Assembly: GCF_032250955.1 (NCBI RefSeq) | Contig: NZ_JAVVES010000005.1 | Span: 1 to 64,000, forward strand | Origin: Sulfuriflexus sp032250955 | GTDB taxonomy: Bacteria > Pseudomonadota > Gammaproteobacteria > AKS1 | DNA length: 64,000 nt | Direction: 5' to 3' | Shown: positions 17,327 through 26,982 of the stretch, in pieces | Layout: every line of letters starts with the position of its first letter | Position numbering within the stretch: the first letter of the stretch is position 1 | Program-made: the position numbers and the translations under genes | The notes under the pieces: generated by a model | Told to the model about the DNA's origin: nothing | Seen by the model: the letters and a program-made list of their open reading frames with translations, nothing else | The model's database searches: none

Positions 17327-19536
17327 TCGCTCTTGATAAGTACCAGTCCCGCCAGTGGCGGCAAGTCAAGTTGCAGTGATGCAGGTCGATTCATCCAGGC
17401 CAGCTCTTCGGAAGCTATCACCGGGTAAGTACCGACATTGCTGCCGGCATAGAACCCGGAATCAGAATTAAAAATAACCGTGTAATTTCCATGCAGCGGT
17501 ACACCAATCCTGTAATTATGCCTGACTATCGGGGTAAAGTTGAGAATGACAATAATGGTTTCGTCATCAGATTTTCGCATATACGAGAGTATTGATTGAT
17601 CAGTGTCGTGGCAATCTATCCAGTCAAATCCATCATAGTCAAAGTCGTAAGTATGCAGGGCCGGGCGAGTCCTGTACAGACTGTTCAGGTCTGCGACCAG
17701 CTTCTGTACCCCTGCATGCAAGGGGTATTGCAGGACATACCAATCGAGTGCCTTGTCGTGGTTCCATTCATCACCCTGACCGAACTCGCAGCCCATGAAT
17801 AAAAGCTTTTTCCCCGGGTAGGTAAACATATAGGTATAAAGCAGGCGCAGGTTTGCAAAACGCTGCCATTCATCGCCCGGCATCTTGTAGAGCAGGGAAC
17901 TCTTGCCATGGACGACTTCATCATGTGAAAACGGCAGGATAAAATTTTCCGTGAAGAGATATAAGAGACCGAAGGTGAGTTGATCATGGTGGAAGTGGCG
18001 ATGCACGGGATCCTTGCTCATATAGTCAAGCGTGTCATGCATCCAGCCCATATTCCATTTCATGCTGAAGCCCAGCCCGCCAAGACTGACCGGCCGCGTG
18101 ACTTGTGGCCAGGCGGTGGATTCCTCTGCCATTATGACGGTGCCCGGGTGTAGCTCATGGGTGAGGGTATTCAGTTCGCGCATGAACTCGATGGCTTCGA
18201 GATTTTCATTGCCGCCATGCTGGTTCGGTAGCCAGTCGCCGGCCTCGCGAGAATAATCAAGGTATAGCATGGAGGCAACAGCATCGACACGCAGACCGTC
18301 GATATGATATTCCTTCAGCCAGAAGAGGGCACTGGCGATCAGAAAATTTCTGACTTCATTGCGCCCGTAGTTATAAATAAGCGTGCCCCAGTCACGGTGC
18401 TCACCACGCCGGGGATCCTCGTGTTCATAGAGAAAGGTGCCATCAAAGCGGGCCAGTCCGTGTACATCCTTGGGGAAGTGCGCCGGTACCCAGTCCAGCA
18501 AGACACCGATGTCATGTGCATGGCAGTAGTCGATGAAATACCGGCAGTCATCAGCCGAGCCAAAACGGCTGGTGGCGGCAAAATAGCCGGTTGTCTGGTA
18601 GCCCCATGAGGCATCCAACGGATGCTCGGTGATAGGTAGCAATTCAATATGCGTGAAGCCGGTCTCCTTGACGTGTTCGACCAGCCGGTGGGCAAGTTCA
18701 CGATAGTTGAGAAACTGCCCATTCTCGTCACGTTGCCATGAACCAAGGTGGCATTCGTAAATCGACATCGGTTCATGCAACCAGTTTTTTTCCTTACGCG
18801 TGGCGAGCCACTCGTGATCCTGCCACTCGAATATGGAGGTAGCACAGGTAACAGAGGCCGTTTGCGGCCGGATTTCAAGTTGTTGGGCATACGGGTCACT
18901 CTTCGTGAGGATTTCCCCGCTATAGCGATTCCTGATTTCAAATTTATACAGCGTGCCAGCGTCCAGACCCGGTATAAACAGTTCCCAGACACCGTTGTCG
19001 CCGCGCGAGCACATCGGGTGACGGCGTCCATCCCAGTTATTGAAGTCACCAATTACGCTGACCCGACCGGCATTGGGTGCCCAGACCGCAAAGTGCGTGC
19101 CGCTGATGCCGTCAACGGTTTTGGGATGCGCACCGAGAATATCGTAGATATTAAAATGCCGACCCTCACCAAATAAATACAGATCGTAATCCGATATCAG
19201 TGGGGCGAAACTATAAGGGTCATAGAAATAACTGATGTGGTTCTGCCTGTCTATGCGGGTCAGTTGATAATGCCTGGGCAGGCTATCGCACCTACCGGTG
19301 TATATAAAGAAATCCGTATCAGCGATGCGCCGGCAAGGAACATCGGCTTCCGTCATGCGCAGTTCGAGTGTGTCAGGCGCATAAAAGACAATGGGCTTAT
19401 CAGGGGCATTTTCCTGTATCCCCAGTATCTGTCGCGGGTCATAATGCGTGGCGCTGGCGATCTTGCCGAGATCTTTTTCAAGGTCATGGATATAGGCAAT
19501 GGTCTGGCTATCCAGGTCCGTCGTGTTAGTTGGCAT
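17323..19536 (-). CDS. glgB: 1,4-alpha-glucan branching enzyme
   Basis: GH13 enzyme that makes alpha-1,6 branches in glycogen. The 737-aa protein has the N-terminal CBM48-like domains and a central barrel; the nucleophile is D418 (in GLRVDAVASML) and the acid is E471 (in MAEESTAWP), with the same 53-residue spacing as in E. coli. FSHDEVVHGK is a further signature. It is the first gene of the leftward glgBA pair, with its promoter in the 19537-20033 gap. Confidence 0.95.
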   Translation of the reverse strand: MPTNTTDLDSQTIAYIHDLEKDLGKIASATHYDPRQILGIQENAPDKPIVFYAPDTLELRMTEADVPCRRIADTDFFIYTGRCDSLPRHYQLTRIDRQNHISYFYDPYSFAPLISDYDLYLFGEGRHFNIYDILGAHPKTVDGISGTHFAVWAPNAGRVSVIGDFNNWDGRRHPMCSRGDNGVWELFIPGLDAGTLYKFEIRNRYSGEILTKSDPYAQQLEIRPQTASVTCATSIFEWQDHEWLATRKEKNWLHEPMSIYECHLGSWQRDENGQFLNYRELAHRLVEHVKETGFTHIELLPITEHPLDASWGYQTTGYFAATSRFGSADDCRYFIDYCHAHDIGVLLDWVPAHFPKDVHGLARFDGTFLYEHEDPRRGEHRDWGTLIYNYGRNEVRNFLIASALFWLKEYHIDGLRVDAVASMLYLDYSREAGDWLPNQHGGNENLEAIEFMRELNTLTHELHPGTVIMAEESTAWPQVTRPVSLGGLGFSMKWNMGWMHDTLDYMSKDPVHRHFHHDQLTFGLLYLFTENFILPFSHDEVVHGKSSLLYKMPGDEWQRFANLRLLYTYMFTYPGKKLLFMGCEFGQGDEWNHDKALDWYVLQYPLHAGVQKLVADLNSLYRTRPALHTYDFDYDGFDWIDCHDTDQSILSYMRKSDDETIIVILNFTPIVRHNYRIGVPLHGNYTVIFNSDSGFYAGSNVGTYPVIASEELAWMNRPASLQLDLPPLAGLVLIKSE

Positions 19537-20033
19537 CTATTTATCATCCCTGTCGGAAAAATTCTTTCGCATATCTAATAGGCACTGCAAGTTTTGTGCA
19601 AATCCGTGCCAACATCAAGCATATAGAAGTATGAGGCTGGCTTTTTGGTTATTTAAGCAAACAGACTTGATGCGTAAGCCGGTTATCGAATATGTTTATA
19701 CGCACCATATTGATACAGTCGGCTCGGTCTTGCACAATAATAAGACATTCTGTATGGAATCACAGGCGGTTTTATATGAGGGGAACTGCTGATGTATTTC
19801 ACCACCACCACCATCACCAGAACCAGGCAAACGTAAAACATTGATGCCGTCTGACATAATTCTGTTACTTTATAACATGGTAGTGGCTGGCATGTCTGCT
19901 TAAGCAGAGAAGCACCGGATTAGGCGCTTTTATATGGCTTGTTTCTTGCAGTTACCGTAATAACACATATAAGAATCAGGCCTTAATTGATTCAGAATGG
20001 TTCGATCCATACTCGATGGCAGGAAGAGAATTA
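19537..20033. other. Divergent control region between glgB and glgC
   Basis: About 500 bp separates the leftward glgBA pair from the rightward glgC group, so both promoters should lie here. It is A+T-rich with no conserved gene. Near 19792-19836 a short frame opens with ATG after AGGGGAACTGCTG and encodes 14 residues, half of them Thr (MYFTTTTITRTRQT), reminiscent of an amino-acid attenuator leader but without a matching downstream gene. Confidence 0.35.
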
Positions 20034-21302
20034 ATGAAGCCGCATAGATCACAGCGTTTTATCAGTAACCTGACAAGGAATACCCTTGCCTTGATCATGG
20101 CCGGGGGACGCGGCGCGCGTTTAAAGGACCTGACGCAATGGCGGGCCAAGCCGGCCGTGCCATTCGCCGGCAAGTTCCGGATCATTGATTTCCCCTTATC
20201 AAATTGTATTAATTCAGGTATCCGGCGCATTGGTGTGCTGACGCAATACAAGGCACATTCACTGATTTTACACATCCAGCGAGGCTGGGGGCATTTACGT
20301 GGCGAGTTTGGTGAATTTGTGGAATTGTTGCCGGCTCAGCAACGAATCGAGGCCTCCTGGTATGCCGGTACTGCCGATTCGATCTACCAGAACCTGGACA
20401 TTATCCGTGCCCATTCCCCGGAATACGTACTAATACTTGCTGGTGACCACATATACAAGATGGATTATGGTGCGATGCTGGCCAAGCATGTCGAGAAAAA
20501 GGCCGATGTAACGGTGGGCTGTATCGAGGTGCCTATAAAAGGGGCTTCCGCCTTTGGCATAATCGGCATTGCCGAGGATATGCGTGTCCTGAGTTTTGAT
20601 GAAAAGCCGGCTTCTCCGGAGCCGATGCCGGGTAAAGATGATCAGGCATTATGCTCAATGGGTATTTATATTTTCAATACCGACTTCCTTTTTGAACAAT
20701 TGATTCGCGATGCCGACACGCCGGAGTCCAGTCATGACTTCGGCCACGACATCATCCCGGAAGCGATAAAAAATTACCGGGTTTATGCCTATCCGTTCAC
20801 GAATTCACAAACAGGCATTCAGGAATACTGGCGGGATGTGGGCACCGTAGATTCATTCTGGGAAGCGAACCTTGAGCTGATTGGCGTGACCCCGGAGTTG
20901 AATCTGTATGATGATCAGTGGCCGATCTGGACCAGCCAGGAACAATTGCCGCCAGCAAAATTCATCTTTGACGATGACGACCGTCGTGGCATGGCCGTCG
21001 ATTCCATGGTTTCCGGCGGCTGTATCATCTCCGGGGCCAGAATCACGCACTCACTGCTGTTCTCAAATGTCAGTGTAAATGAATATACCCAGGTAGATTC
21101 CTCTGTCATATTGCCCGATGTTGTCATTGGCAAGAATTGTAGAATTTCCCATGCCGTGCTCGATAAAGGCTGTGAAATCAAGGATGGTATGGTGATTGGG
21201 GAAAATGAAGCTGAAGACAGAAAAAATTACTATGTATCTCCAAATGGTGTTGTGCTGGTAACACCGGACATGCTCGGGCAGGCCCTGCACCATGTCCGTT
21301 GA
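20034..21302 (+). CDS. glgC: Glucose-1-phosphate adenylyltransferase
   Basis: Makes ADP-glucose from ATP and glucose-1-phosphate, the committed step of bacterial glycogen synthesis. Motifs: AGGRGARLKDLT and KPAVPFAGKFR near the N-terminus, GTADSIYQN, and EYWRDVGT; a left-handed beta-helix region makes up the C-terminal part. ATG 20034 is chosen because AGGAAGAGA lies 6 nt upstream; ATG 20016 would add six residues. The stop lies inside the next gene, which overlaps by 11 nt. Confidence 0.95.
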   Translation: MKPHRSQRFISNLTRNTLALIMAGGRGARLKDLTQWRAKPAVPFAGKFRIIDFPLSNCINSGIRRIGVLTQYKAHSLILHIQRGWGHLRGEFGEFVELLPAQQRIEASWYAGTADSIYQNLDIIRAHSPEYVLILAGDHIYKMDYGAMLAKHVEKKADVTVGCIEVPIKGASAFGIIGIAEDMRVLSFDEKPASPEPMPGKDDQALCSMGIYIFNTDFLFEQLIRDADTPESSHDFGHDIIPEAIKNYRVYAYPFTNSQTGIQEYWRDVGTVDSFWEANLELIGVTPELNLYDDQWPIWTSQEQLPPAKFIFDDDDRRGMAVDSMVSGGCIISGARITHSLLFSNVSVNEYTQVDSSVILPDVVIGKNCRISHAVLDKGCEIKDGMVIGENEAEDRKNYYVSPNGVVLVTPDMLGQALHHVR

Positions 21303-23001
21303 AACACCTGGGAAACAGCCTTTGAATGTTGTTATCTATTGGCATATGCACCAGCCGGACTACCGCGACCTTCGCAACGGCGAGTATCATTTACCATGGA
21401 CATATCTGCATACCATCAAGGATTATGTCGATATGGCGGCGCACCTGGAAAATAATGACAGCGCCAGGGCAGTGGTCAACTTTGCGCCGATCCTGCTGGA
21501 GCAAATCGATGATTATGCCAGCCAGCTGGAGAACTACCTGCATCATGGCAAGGCCCTGCGCGATCCGCTCCTCTCGGCCCTCGCCGATCCGGTATTGCAG
21601 CTGGACCCGGATGAACGTCTGAAATTAGTCAAGGCCTGCCTGCGCGCCAACAAGGAACGCCTGATCCAGCGCTTCGATGTCTTTAACACCCTGGCCGAAA
21701 TGGCTGAGGTGGCAATTGAGAATCCGGATAAACTGGCCTATTTCTCGGAACAGTACTTTTCCGACATCCTTGTCTGGTATCACCTGGTGTGGGTGGCGGA
21801 GACCGTCCGCAAGAATGATGAGCGGGTAAAGGCCCTTATGCATCACGCCCGGCACTTCAGTATTCACGACCGGCATACGTTGATTGAATTGATACATGAA
21901 TTGATTAGCGGCGTAATCGGGCGTTATCGCCGGCTGGCGGAAAGCGGTCGCATCGAGCTTTCCATGACGCCCTATGCGCACCCGATTATACCGCTGCTGA
22001 TAGACATCAAGAGTGCCGAAGAGGCCATGCCGGACGTCGATCTGCCACTGGCTGCAGCCTATCCTGGCGGACTGGAAAGGAGCCGTTGGCACATGCAACA
22101 AGGCCTGGCGGTATTTGAGAAACATTTCGGTGTTGCACCGACAGGTTGCTGGCCATCCGAGGGTTGTATCAGTGCTGAAACAATCGAGCTGATTGCCGGG
22201 ATGGGAATGAAATGGCTGGCAAGCGGTGAAACCGTGCTCAGAAACTCACTGCAAAAATCAAATCTTGACGCCAATGGCTGTATCCATGATGTATACCGCT
22301 TCAGGGACAAGGAAACAGCCTGTTTTTTCCGTGATGATGGTCTTTCCGATCTGATTGGTTTCAAGTATTCAGACTGGCATGCAGACGATGCTGTGGCTAA
22401 CCTGATCCACCATCTGGAGGACATTGCCGAAAACTGTGCCGATAAACCTGATGCAGTGGTATCCATTATCCTCGATGGTGAAAATGCCTGGGAATATTAT
22501 CCCGAGAACGGCTATTACTTTCTGTCGGCGCTGTACGCAAAGCTTTCCCAGCACCCGGGCCTGAAGCTCACCACTTATAGCGAATATCTCTCCACCTGCA
22601 AGAAAAAGGTAGTCTTGCCCGAGATCGTCGCGGGAAGCTGGGTTTACGGCACCTTTTCGACCTGGATAGGCGAAAAGGACAAGAATCGTGCATGGGACAT
22701 GCTGGTAGAGGCAAAAAAGCATTATGACCGGGTAGTCAAGGAGGGCAAGATGGACGATGAAAAGTTACATGCGGCGATGATGCAACTGGCTACCTGTGAA
22801 AGCTCTGACTGGTTCTGGTGGTTAGGTGAATACAACTCTCCGGAAGCTGTTGCGGCATTTGATGAACAGTTCAGGCTGCATCTGAGTAATCTTTACCAGT
22901 TGCTGGAGGTTGAAGTTCCTGAATATCTTACCCGGCCGTTTTCATTTGGTAGCGGCACCCCGGCAATGGGCGGTGCAATGCTACCCGGAAAACACGAATA
23001 A
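21292..23001 (+). CDS. Glycoside hydrolase family 57 protein
   Basis: A retaining alpha-glucan-active enzyme of family GH57 (amylase, amylopullulanase or glucanotransferase type). Family motif 1 is HMHQPDYRD near residue 18; the nucleophile is E290 (GCWPSEG) and the acid/base D395 (LDGENAWEYYPENG). The 569-aa protein lacks a signal peptide, so it acts in the cytoplasm on stored glucan. It overlaps glgC by 11 nt and is followed by malQ after 2 nt, indicating a single operon for glycogen turnover. GH57 subfamily and linkage specificity cannot be fixed from motifs alone. Confidence 0.9.
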   Translation: MSVETPGKQPLNVVIYWHMHQPDYRDLRNGEYHLPWTYLHTIKDYVDMAAHLENNDSARAVVNFAPILLEQIDDYASQLENYLHHGKALRDPLLSALADPVLQLDPDERLKLVKACLRANKERLIQRFDVFNTLAEMAEVAIENPDKLAYFSEQYFSDILVWYHLVWVAETVRKNDERVKALMHHARHFSIHDRHTLIELIHELISGVIGRYRRLAESGRIELSMTPYAHPIIPLLIDIKSAEEAMPDVDLPLAAAYPGGLERSRWHMQQGLAVFEKHFGVAPTGCWPSEGCISAETIELIAGMGMKWLASGETVLRNSLQKSNLDANGCIHDVYRFRDKETACFFRDDGLSDLIGFKYSDWHADDAVANLIHHLEDIAENCADKPDAVVSIILDGENAWEYYPENGYYFLSALYAKLSQHPGLKLTTYSEYLSTCKKKVVLPEIVAGSWVYGTFSTWIGEKDKNRAWDMLVEAKKHYDRVVKEGKMDDEKLHAAMMQLATCESSDWFWWLGEYNSPEAVAAFDEQFRLHLSNLYQLLEVEVPEYLTRPFSFGSGTPAMGGAMLPGKHE

Positions 23002-23003
23002 TC

Positions 23004-24497
23004 ATGGTTGTCAGTGGCGAACATGCATCGATAGCCACAAGCCGTTCTGCAGGCATATTACTGCATCCGACCTCCTTGCCTGGCCCGTACCTGAATGGTG
23101 ATATAGGCCATGAGGCCTACCGGTTTATTGAGTTCCTTCATGCTAACGGTCTCAAGGTCTGGCAGATGCTGCCGCTTGGGCCAACCCATGAGGACAGGTC
23201 ACCCTATCAGTGCCTGTCGGCACATGCCGGTAATCCTGAGCTTATCAGCCTGGACTGGCTGGTTGATCGTCGCTGGCTGAACATGGAATGCCTGGGGCTG
23301 GCAGCCACCGACGAGCACTATCGACCATTATGCCTGAAGCAGGCAGGACTCAAGTTTAACAAGGATGCCGGCCAGAAGTGGCAAGACAGGCTGGCTGCAT
23401 TCAAGCTTGAGCATGTCGCCTGGCTAAACGACTATGCGCTGTTCGTGGCGCTGAAGAAAAAATATCAATCCAGACCCTGGTATCTGTGGCCAGAGTCAGT
23501 CCGCCAGCGTCGGCCGCAAGCCATGCAATCAGCCGCTACCGAGCTGGCAGATGAGACAGAACAGGTCATATTCGAGCAGTTTATATTCTTTACCCAATGG
23601 CACGAGGTGCGTGATTATGCGGCGCGGCATAATGTAAAGCTGTTTGGTGACATGCCCATCTTCGTGGCCCATGACAGTGCGGATGTCTGGGCGAAGCGAC
23701 GCAATTTTCTGGTTAACAATGATGGTGAAATGGAGTTTGTTGCCGGTGTGCCCCCTGATGCCTTCTCCGCGACCGGGCAACGCTGGGGTAACCCGCTTTA
23801 TGACTGGTCGTTCATGCAGCAAGACGGTTTCGACTGGTGGAAAAGCCGCTTTGCCACCCAACTGGAGCTATTCGACCTGGTTCGACTGGACCACTTTCGG
23901 GGGCTCGATGCCTGCTGGGAGATTCCTGTGGAGGACGACACCGCAGAAAACGGGCAATGGCAGGATGTGCCAGGCAGTGAATTATTAACTTCCCTGTATG
24001 AGCAGTTTCAACCATTGCCACTCGTTGCCGAGGATCTCGGTGTCATCACTGATCGAGTGATTGAGCTTAAAAATGCATTCCGTCTGCCGGGCATGAAAGT
24101 CTTGCAATTCGCCTTTGATGGCAGCACCGACAATCCACATTTGCCGCACCTGCATCGCCAGGAGGATGTGATCTATACCGGCACGCACGATAATACGACG
24201 ACACTCGCCTGGATAAAGGACGAGACGAATTATAATAATGAATTTTTCATGGCTTACTCCGGCTGCCGTAGCGACTCTGTCGAAGACAGGTTCGCGGCTA
24301 TGTTACGCATGGCGCTTTCGTCGGTGTCCTTTCTCTGCATTATTCCCATGCAGGATCTGCTTATGCTTGATGCCGAAGCGCGCATGAACAGGCCGGGAAC
24401 AATAGGTGATAACTGGCGCTGGCGTTTTAACTGGAAACAGGTGAAACCCGAGACCATCGACAAGACAACCAGTTTAATAAGCTTGTACCAAAGGTGA
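23004..24497 (+). CDS. malQ: 4-alpha-glucanotransferase
   Basis: GH77 amylomaltase that transfers maltosyl/oligosaccharide units between alpha-1,4-glucans and releases glucose. The N-terminal signature is GILLHPTSLPGPYL; the nucleophile is D296 (VRLDHFRGLD), the acid E343 (VAEDLGVI), and GTHDNTTT follows. Its 497 aa suits the short bacterial type. Free glucose released here could be phosphorylated by the glucokinase encoded at 30.6 kb. Confidence 0.95.
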   Translation: MVVSGEHASIATSRSAGILLHPTSLPGPYLNGDIGHEAYRFIEFLHANGLKVWQMLPLGPTHEDRSPYQCLSAHAGNPELISLDWLVDRRWLNMECLGLAATDEHYRPLCLKQAGLKFNKDAGQKWQDRLAAFKLEHVAWLNDYALFVALKKKYQSRPWYLWPESVRQRRPQAMQSAATELADETEQVIFEQFIFFTQWHEVRDYAARHNVKLFGDMPIFVAHDSADVWAKRRNFLVNNDGEMEFVAGVPPDAFSATGQRWGNPLYDWSFMQQDGFDWWKSRFATQLELFDLVRLDHFRGLDACWEIPVEDDTAENGQWQDVPGSELLTSLYEQFQPLPLVAEDLGVITDRVIELKNAFRLPGMKVLQFAFDGSTDNPHLPHLHRQEDVIYTGTHDNTTTLAWIKDETNYNNEFFMAYSGCRSDSVEDRFAAMLRMALSSVSFLCIIPMQDLLMLDAEARMNRPGTIGDNWRWRFNWKQVKPETIDKTTSLISLYQR

Positions 24498-24501
24498 GTG
24501 T

Positions 24502-26970
24502 ATGCCGAGTGACAAAATAATATGCGGTGAAAAACCATACGTAATGAAAAAACTGCCAAGTGACAGCGAATCAATCGCGGCGGATTTTGAGCGTTATCTT
24601 ACCCGTCATCTTGGACGCTTTGTGGGCTGCCAGCCGATCTATTTGTATGAAGCCTTGTCACTAACCGTTCGCGACAGGCTCATGACTGACTGGCGTAACA
24701 CCTGGAAGGTCTATGAAAAAAAAGGCGTGCGCAAGGCTTATTACATGTCTCTCGAATTTCTGATTGGCCGCTCGCTGGGAAATCATATTTTAAATCTCGG
24801 TCTCGATACCGAGTCCGAAAAGGCCATGAACAAGTTCGCATTGAACCTGGAAGAATTGATGACCGAAGAGGTAGATGCCGGGCTCGGCAATGGCGGTCTC
24901 GGCCGACTTGCCGCCTGCTTTATGGACAGTTGCGCCAATCTCGAATTGCCGGTGATCGGTTACGGCATCCGTTACGAATACGGCATGTTCAGGCAAAATA
25001 TAGAAAATGGCTACCAGGTAGAGGAGCCTGATCACTGGTTGCGTGATGGCTATCCGTGGGAACTGGAAAGACCTGAATTTACGCAGACGATAAAATTTGG
25101 CGGACGAGTCGAGAATCTCCCCGATGCCCAGGGTAAGAGTCGGTATGTCTGGCTTGATACTGAAGATGTCCTGGCGATCCCCTATGATCTACCTGTTTCC
25201 GGGCATAAAAACGAAACGGTTAACACCTTACGTCTATGGTCAGCGACGGCAACCAATGTCTTCAGCCTCGAAGACTTTAACGCTGGCAGCTATTCCGAAG
25301 CGGTCGAAGCCAAGAATGATGCTGAGCACATTACCATGGTACTGTACCCGAATGATGCCAGTGAAAGCGGCAAAGAGTTACGGCTGAAACAGCAGTACTT
25401 TCTTGCCTCGGCGAGTCTGCAGGATGTACTGCGGATGTGGGAAAACAGCGAGGACAATGATTATAGTCAGTTCGCCCGGCAAAATGTCTTTCAGATGAAC
25501 GACACCCATCCAACCATTGCCGTCGCCGAACTAATGCGTTTGCTGATGGACGAAAAAAATATGTCATGGGATGATGCCTGGTCGATAACCAGTCAAACCA
25601 TGGCTTATACAAACCACACCCTCCTGCCGGAAGCCCTCGAAAAGTGGTCGGTTGGCCTGTTTGAAAAATTATTGCCCCGCTTGCTGCAGATAATTTACGA
25701 AATCAATGCACATTTTCTCAAGATCGTGGCCGGCAACTGGCCGGGTGACACAGCACGTCTGGCAAGGATGTCAATCATTGAAGAGGGCGAGGTCAAGCAG
25801 GTACGCATGGCTTACCTCGCGATTGTCGGTAGTTTCTCGGTAAATGGTGTCGCCGCATTGCATTCAAGGCTGCTGACGGCCGGTCTTTTCAAGGACTTTT
25901 ATGAGTTATGGCCTGAAAAATTCAACAATAAAACCAACGGGGTAACGCCGCGGCGCTGGGTTGCGCATGCGAACCACGGTATGAGCGCGCTCATCTCCGA
26001 GAAGATTGGCCCTGATTGGGTGCATGACTATGGCAACATCTCCCGACTCCAGGACTTTGTTACAGATAAGGTCTTCGCCGCCCGCTGGCGCGCCGTCAAG
26101 CAGGAGAATAAAGGACGTCTCGCTGAGCTGGTAAAGGCGTCTTGTAACGTCGACTTTGATACACGTTCCCTGTTCGATGTGCAGGTAAAGCGCATACATG
26201 AATACAAGCGTCAATTATTGAACATCTTGCATGTTATCCATCTTTACGACCGTATAAAACGCGGTGACACCGAACACTGGACTAACCGCTGCGTCCTCAT
26301 CGGTGGCAAGGCGGCACCAGGCTATGTGCTGGCAAAGAACATCATAAAGCTGGCGAATAATGTTGCTGATATGGTCAATAGTGACCCGCAGGTGGCTAAT
26401 CTTCTGAAGTTTGCCTTTATTCCAAATTACGGGGTTTCCAAAATGGAGGTGATCTGTCCGGGTACCGACCTGTCAGAGCAGATATCCACGGCCGGCAAGG
26501 AGGCATCAGGAACCGGGAATATGAAATTTATGATGAATGGCGCCGTGACCATCGGCACTTATGATGGCGCCAATATCGAGATACTTGACGCGGTGGGGGA
26601 ATCCAGCTTTTTCCTGTTTGGCCTCAAGGCCGAAGAAGTCATTGCAGAACGTGCGGTTTATGACCCGAGGCACCTGGTAGAGCATGATGAAGAGCTGAAG
26701 CGCGTTATGCATCTGCTGCAGTGCGGGCATTTTAATCCTTTCGAGGCCGGGATATTTGATGGGCTTATTGATTCCTTGCTCAATCCTCATGACCCCTGGC
26801 TGACACTGGCTGACTTCAGGAGCTATGTGGATGCCCAGGAGCGGGTCTCGCATGCCTACCAGGACCAGGACGCCTGGACAGCTATGAGTATTCACAATAC
26901 TGCCAGCAGCGGGTTTTTCTCTACCGACAGAACGATTCAGGAATATAATGACGATATATGGAAACTGTAA
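24502..26970 (+). CDS. glgP: Glycogen/starch/alpha-glucan phosphorylase
   Basis: PLP enzyme that releases glucose-1-phosphate from the non-reducing ends of alpha-glucan. The PLP-binding lysine is K675 in SGTGNMKFMMNGA; GLGNGGLGRLAACF near residue 130 and the 822-aa length are typical. It follows malQ by 4 nt; GGTGAG precedes the ATG. With Pgm (convergent, next gene) it feeds glucose-6-P to Pgi and Zwf. Confidence 0.96.
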   Translation: MPSDKIICGEKPYVMKKLPSDSESIAADFERYLTRHLGRFVGCQPIYLYEALSLTVRDRLMTDWRNTWKVYEKKGVRKAYYMSLEFLIGRSLGNHILNLGLDTESEKAMNKFALNLEELMTEEVDAGLGNGGLGRLAACFMDSCANLELPVIGYGIRYEYGMFRQNIENGYQVEEPDHWLRDGYPWELERPEFTQTIKFGGRVENLPDAQGKSRYVWLDTEDVLAIPYDLPVSGHKNETVNTLRLWSATATNVFSLEDFNAGSYSEAVEAKNDAEHITMVLYPNDASESGKELRLKQQYFLASASLQDVLRMWENSEDNDYSQFARQNVFQMNDTHPTIAVAELMRLLMDEKNMSWDDAWSITSQTMAYTNHTLLPEALEKWSVGLFEKLLPRLLQIIYEINAHFLKIVAGNWPGDTARLARMSIIEEGEVKQVRMAYLAIVGSFSVNGVAALHSRLLTAGLFKDFYELWPEKFNNKTNGVTPRRWVAHANHGMSALISEKIGPDWVHDYGNISRLQDFVTDKVFAARWRAVKQENKGRLAELVKASCNVDFDTRSLFDVQVKRIHEYKRQLLNILHVIHLYDRIKRGDTEHWTNRCVLIGGKAAPGYVLAKNIIKLANNVADMVNSDPQVANLLKFAFIPNYGVSKMEVICPGTDLSEQISTAGKEASGTGNMKFMMNGAVTIGTYDGANIEILDAVGESSFFLFGLKAEEVIAERAVYDPRHLVEHDEELKRVMHLLQCGHFNPFEAGIFDGLIDSLLNPHDPWLTLADFRSYVDAQERVSHAYQDQDAWTAMSIHNTASSGFFSTDRTIQEYNDDIWKL

Positions 26971-26982
26971 AGCTGATGAGCA

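Noticed and set aside
18339..19052. 237-codon open frame within glgB (same strand, other frame)
   Set aside because: glgB is complete in its own frame; this frame is rich in Arg/Ser/Thr without a recognisable fold.
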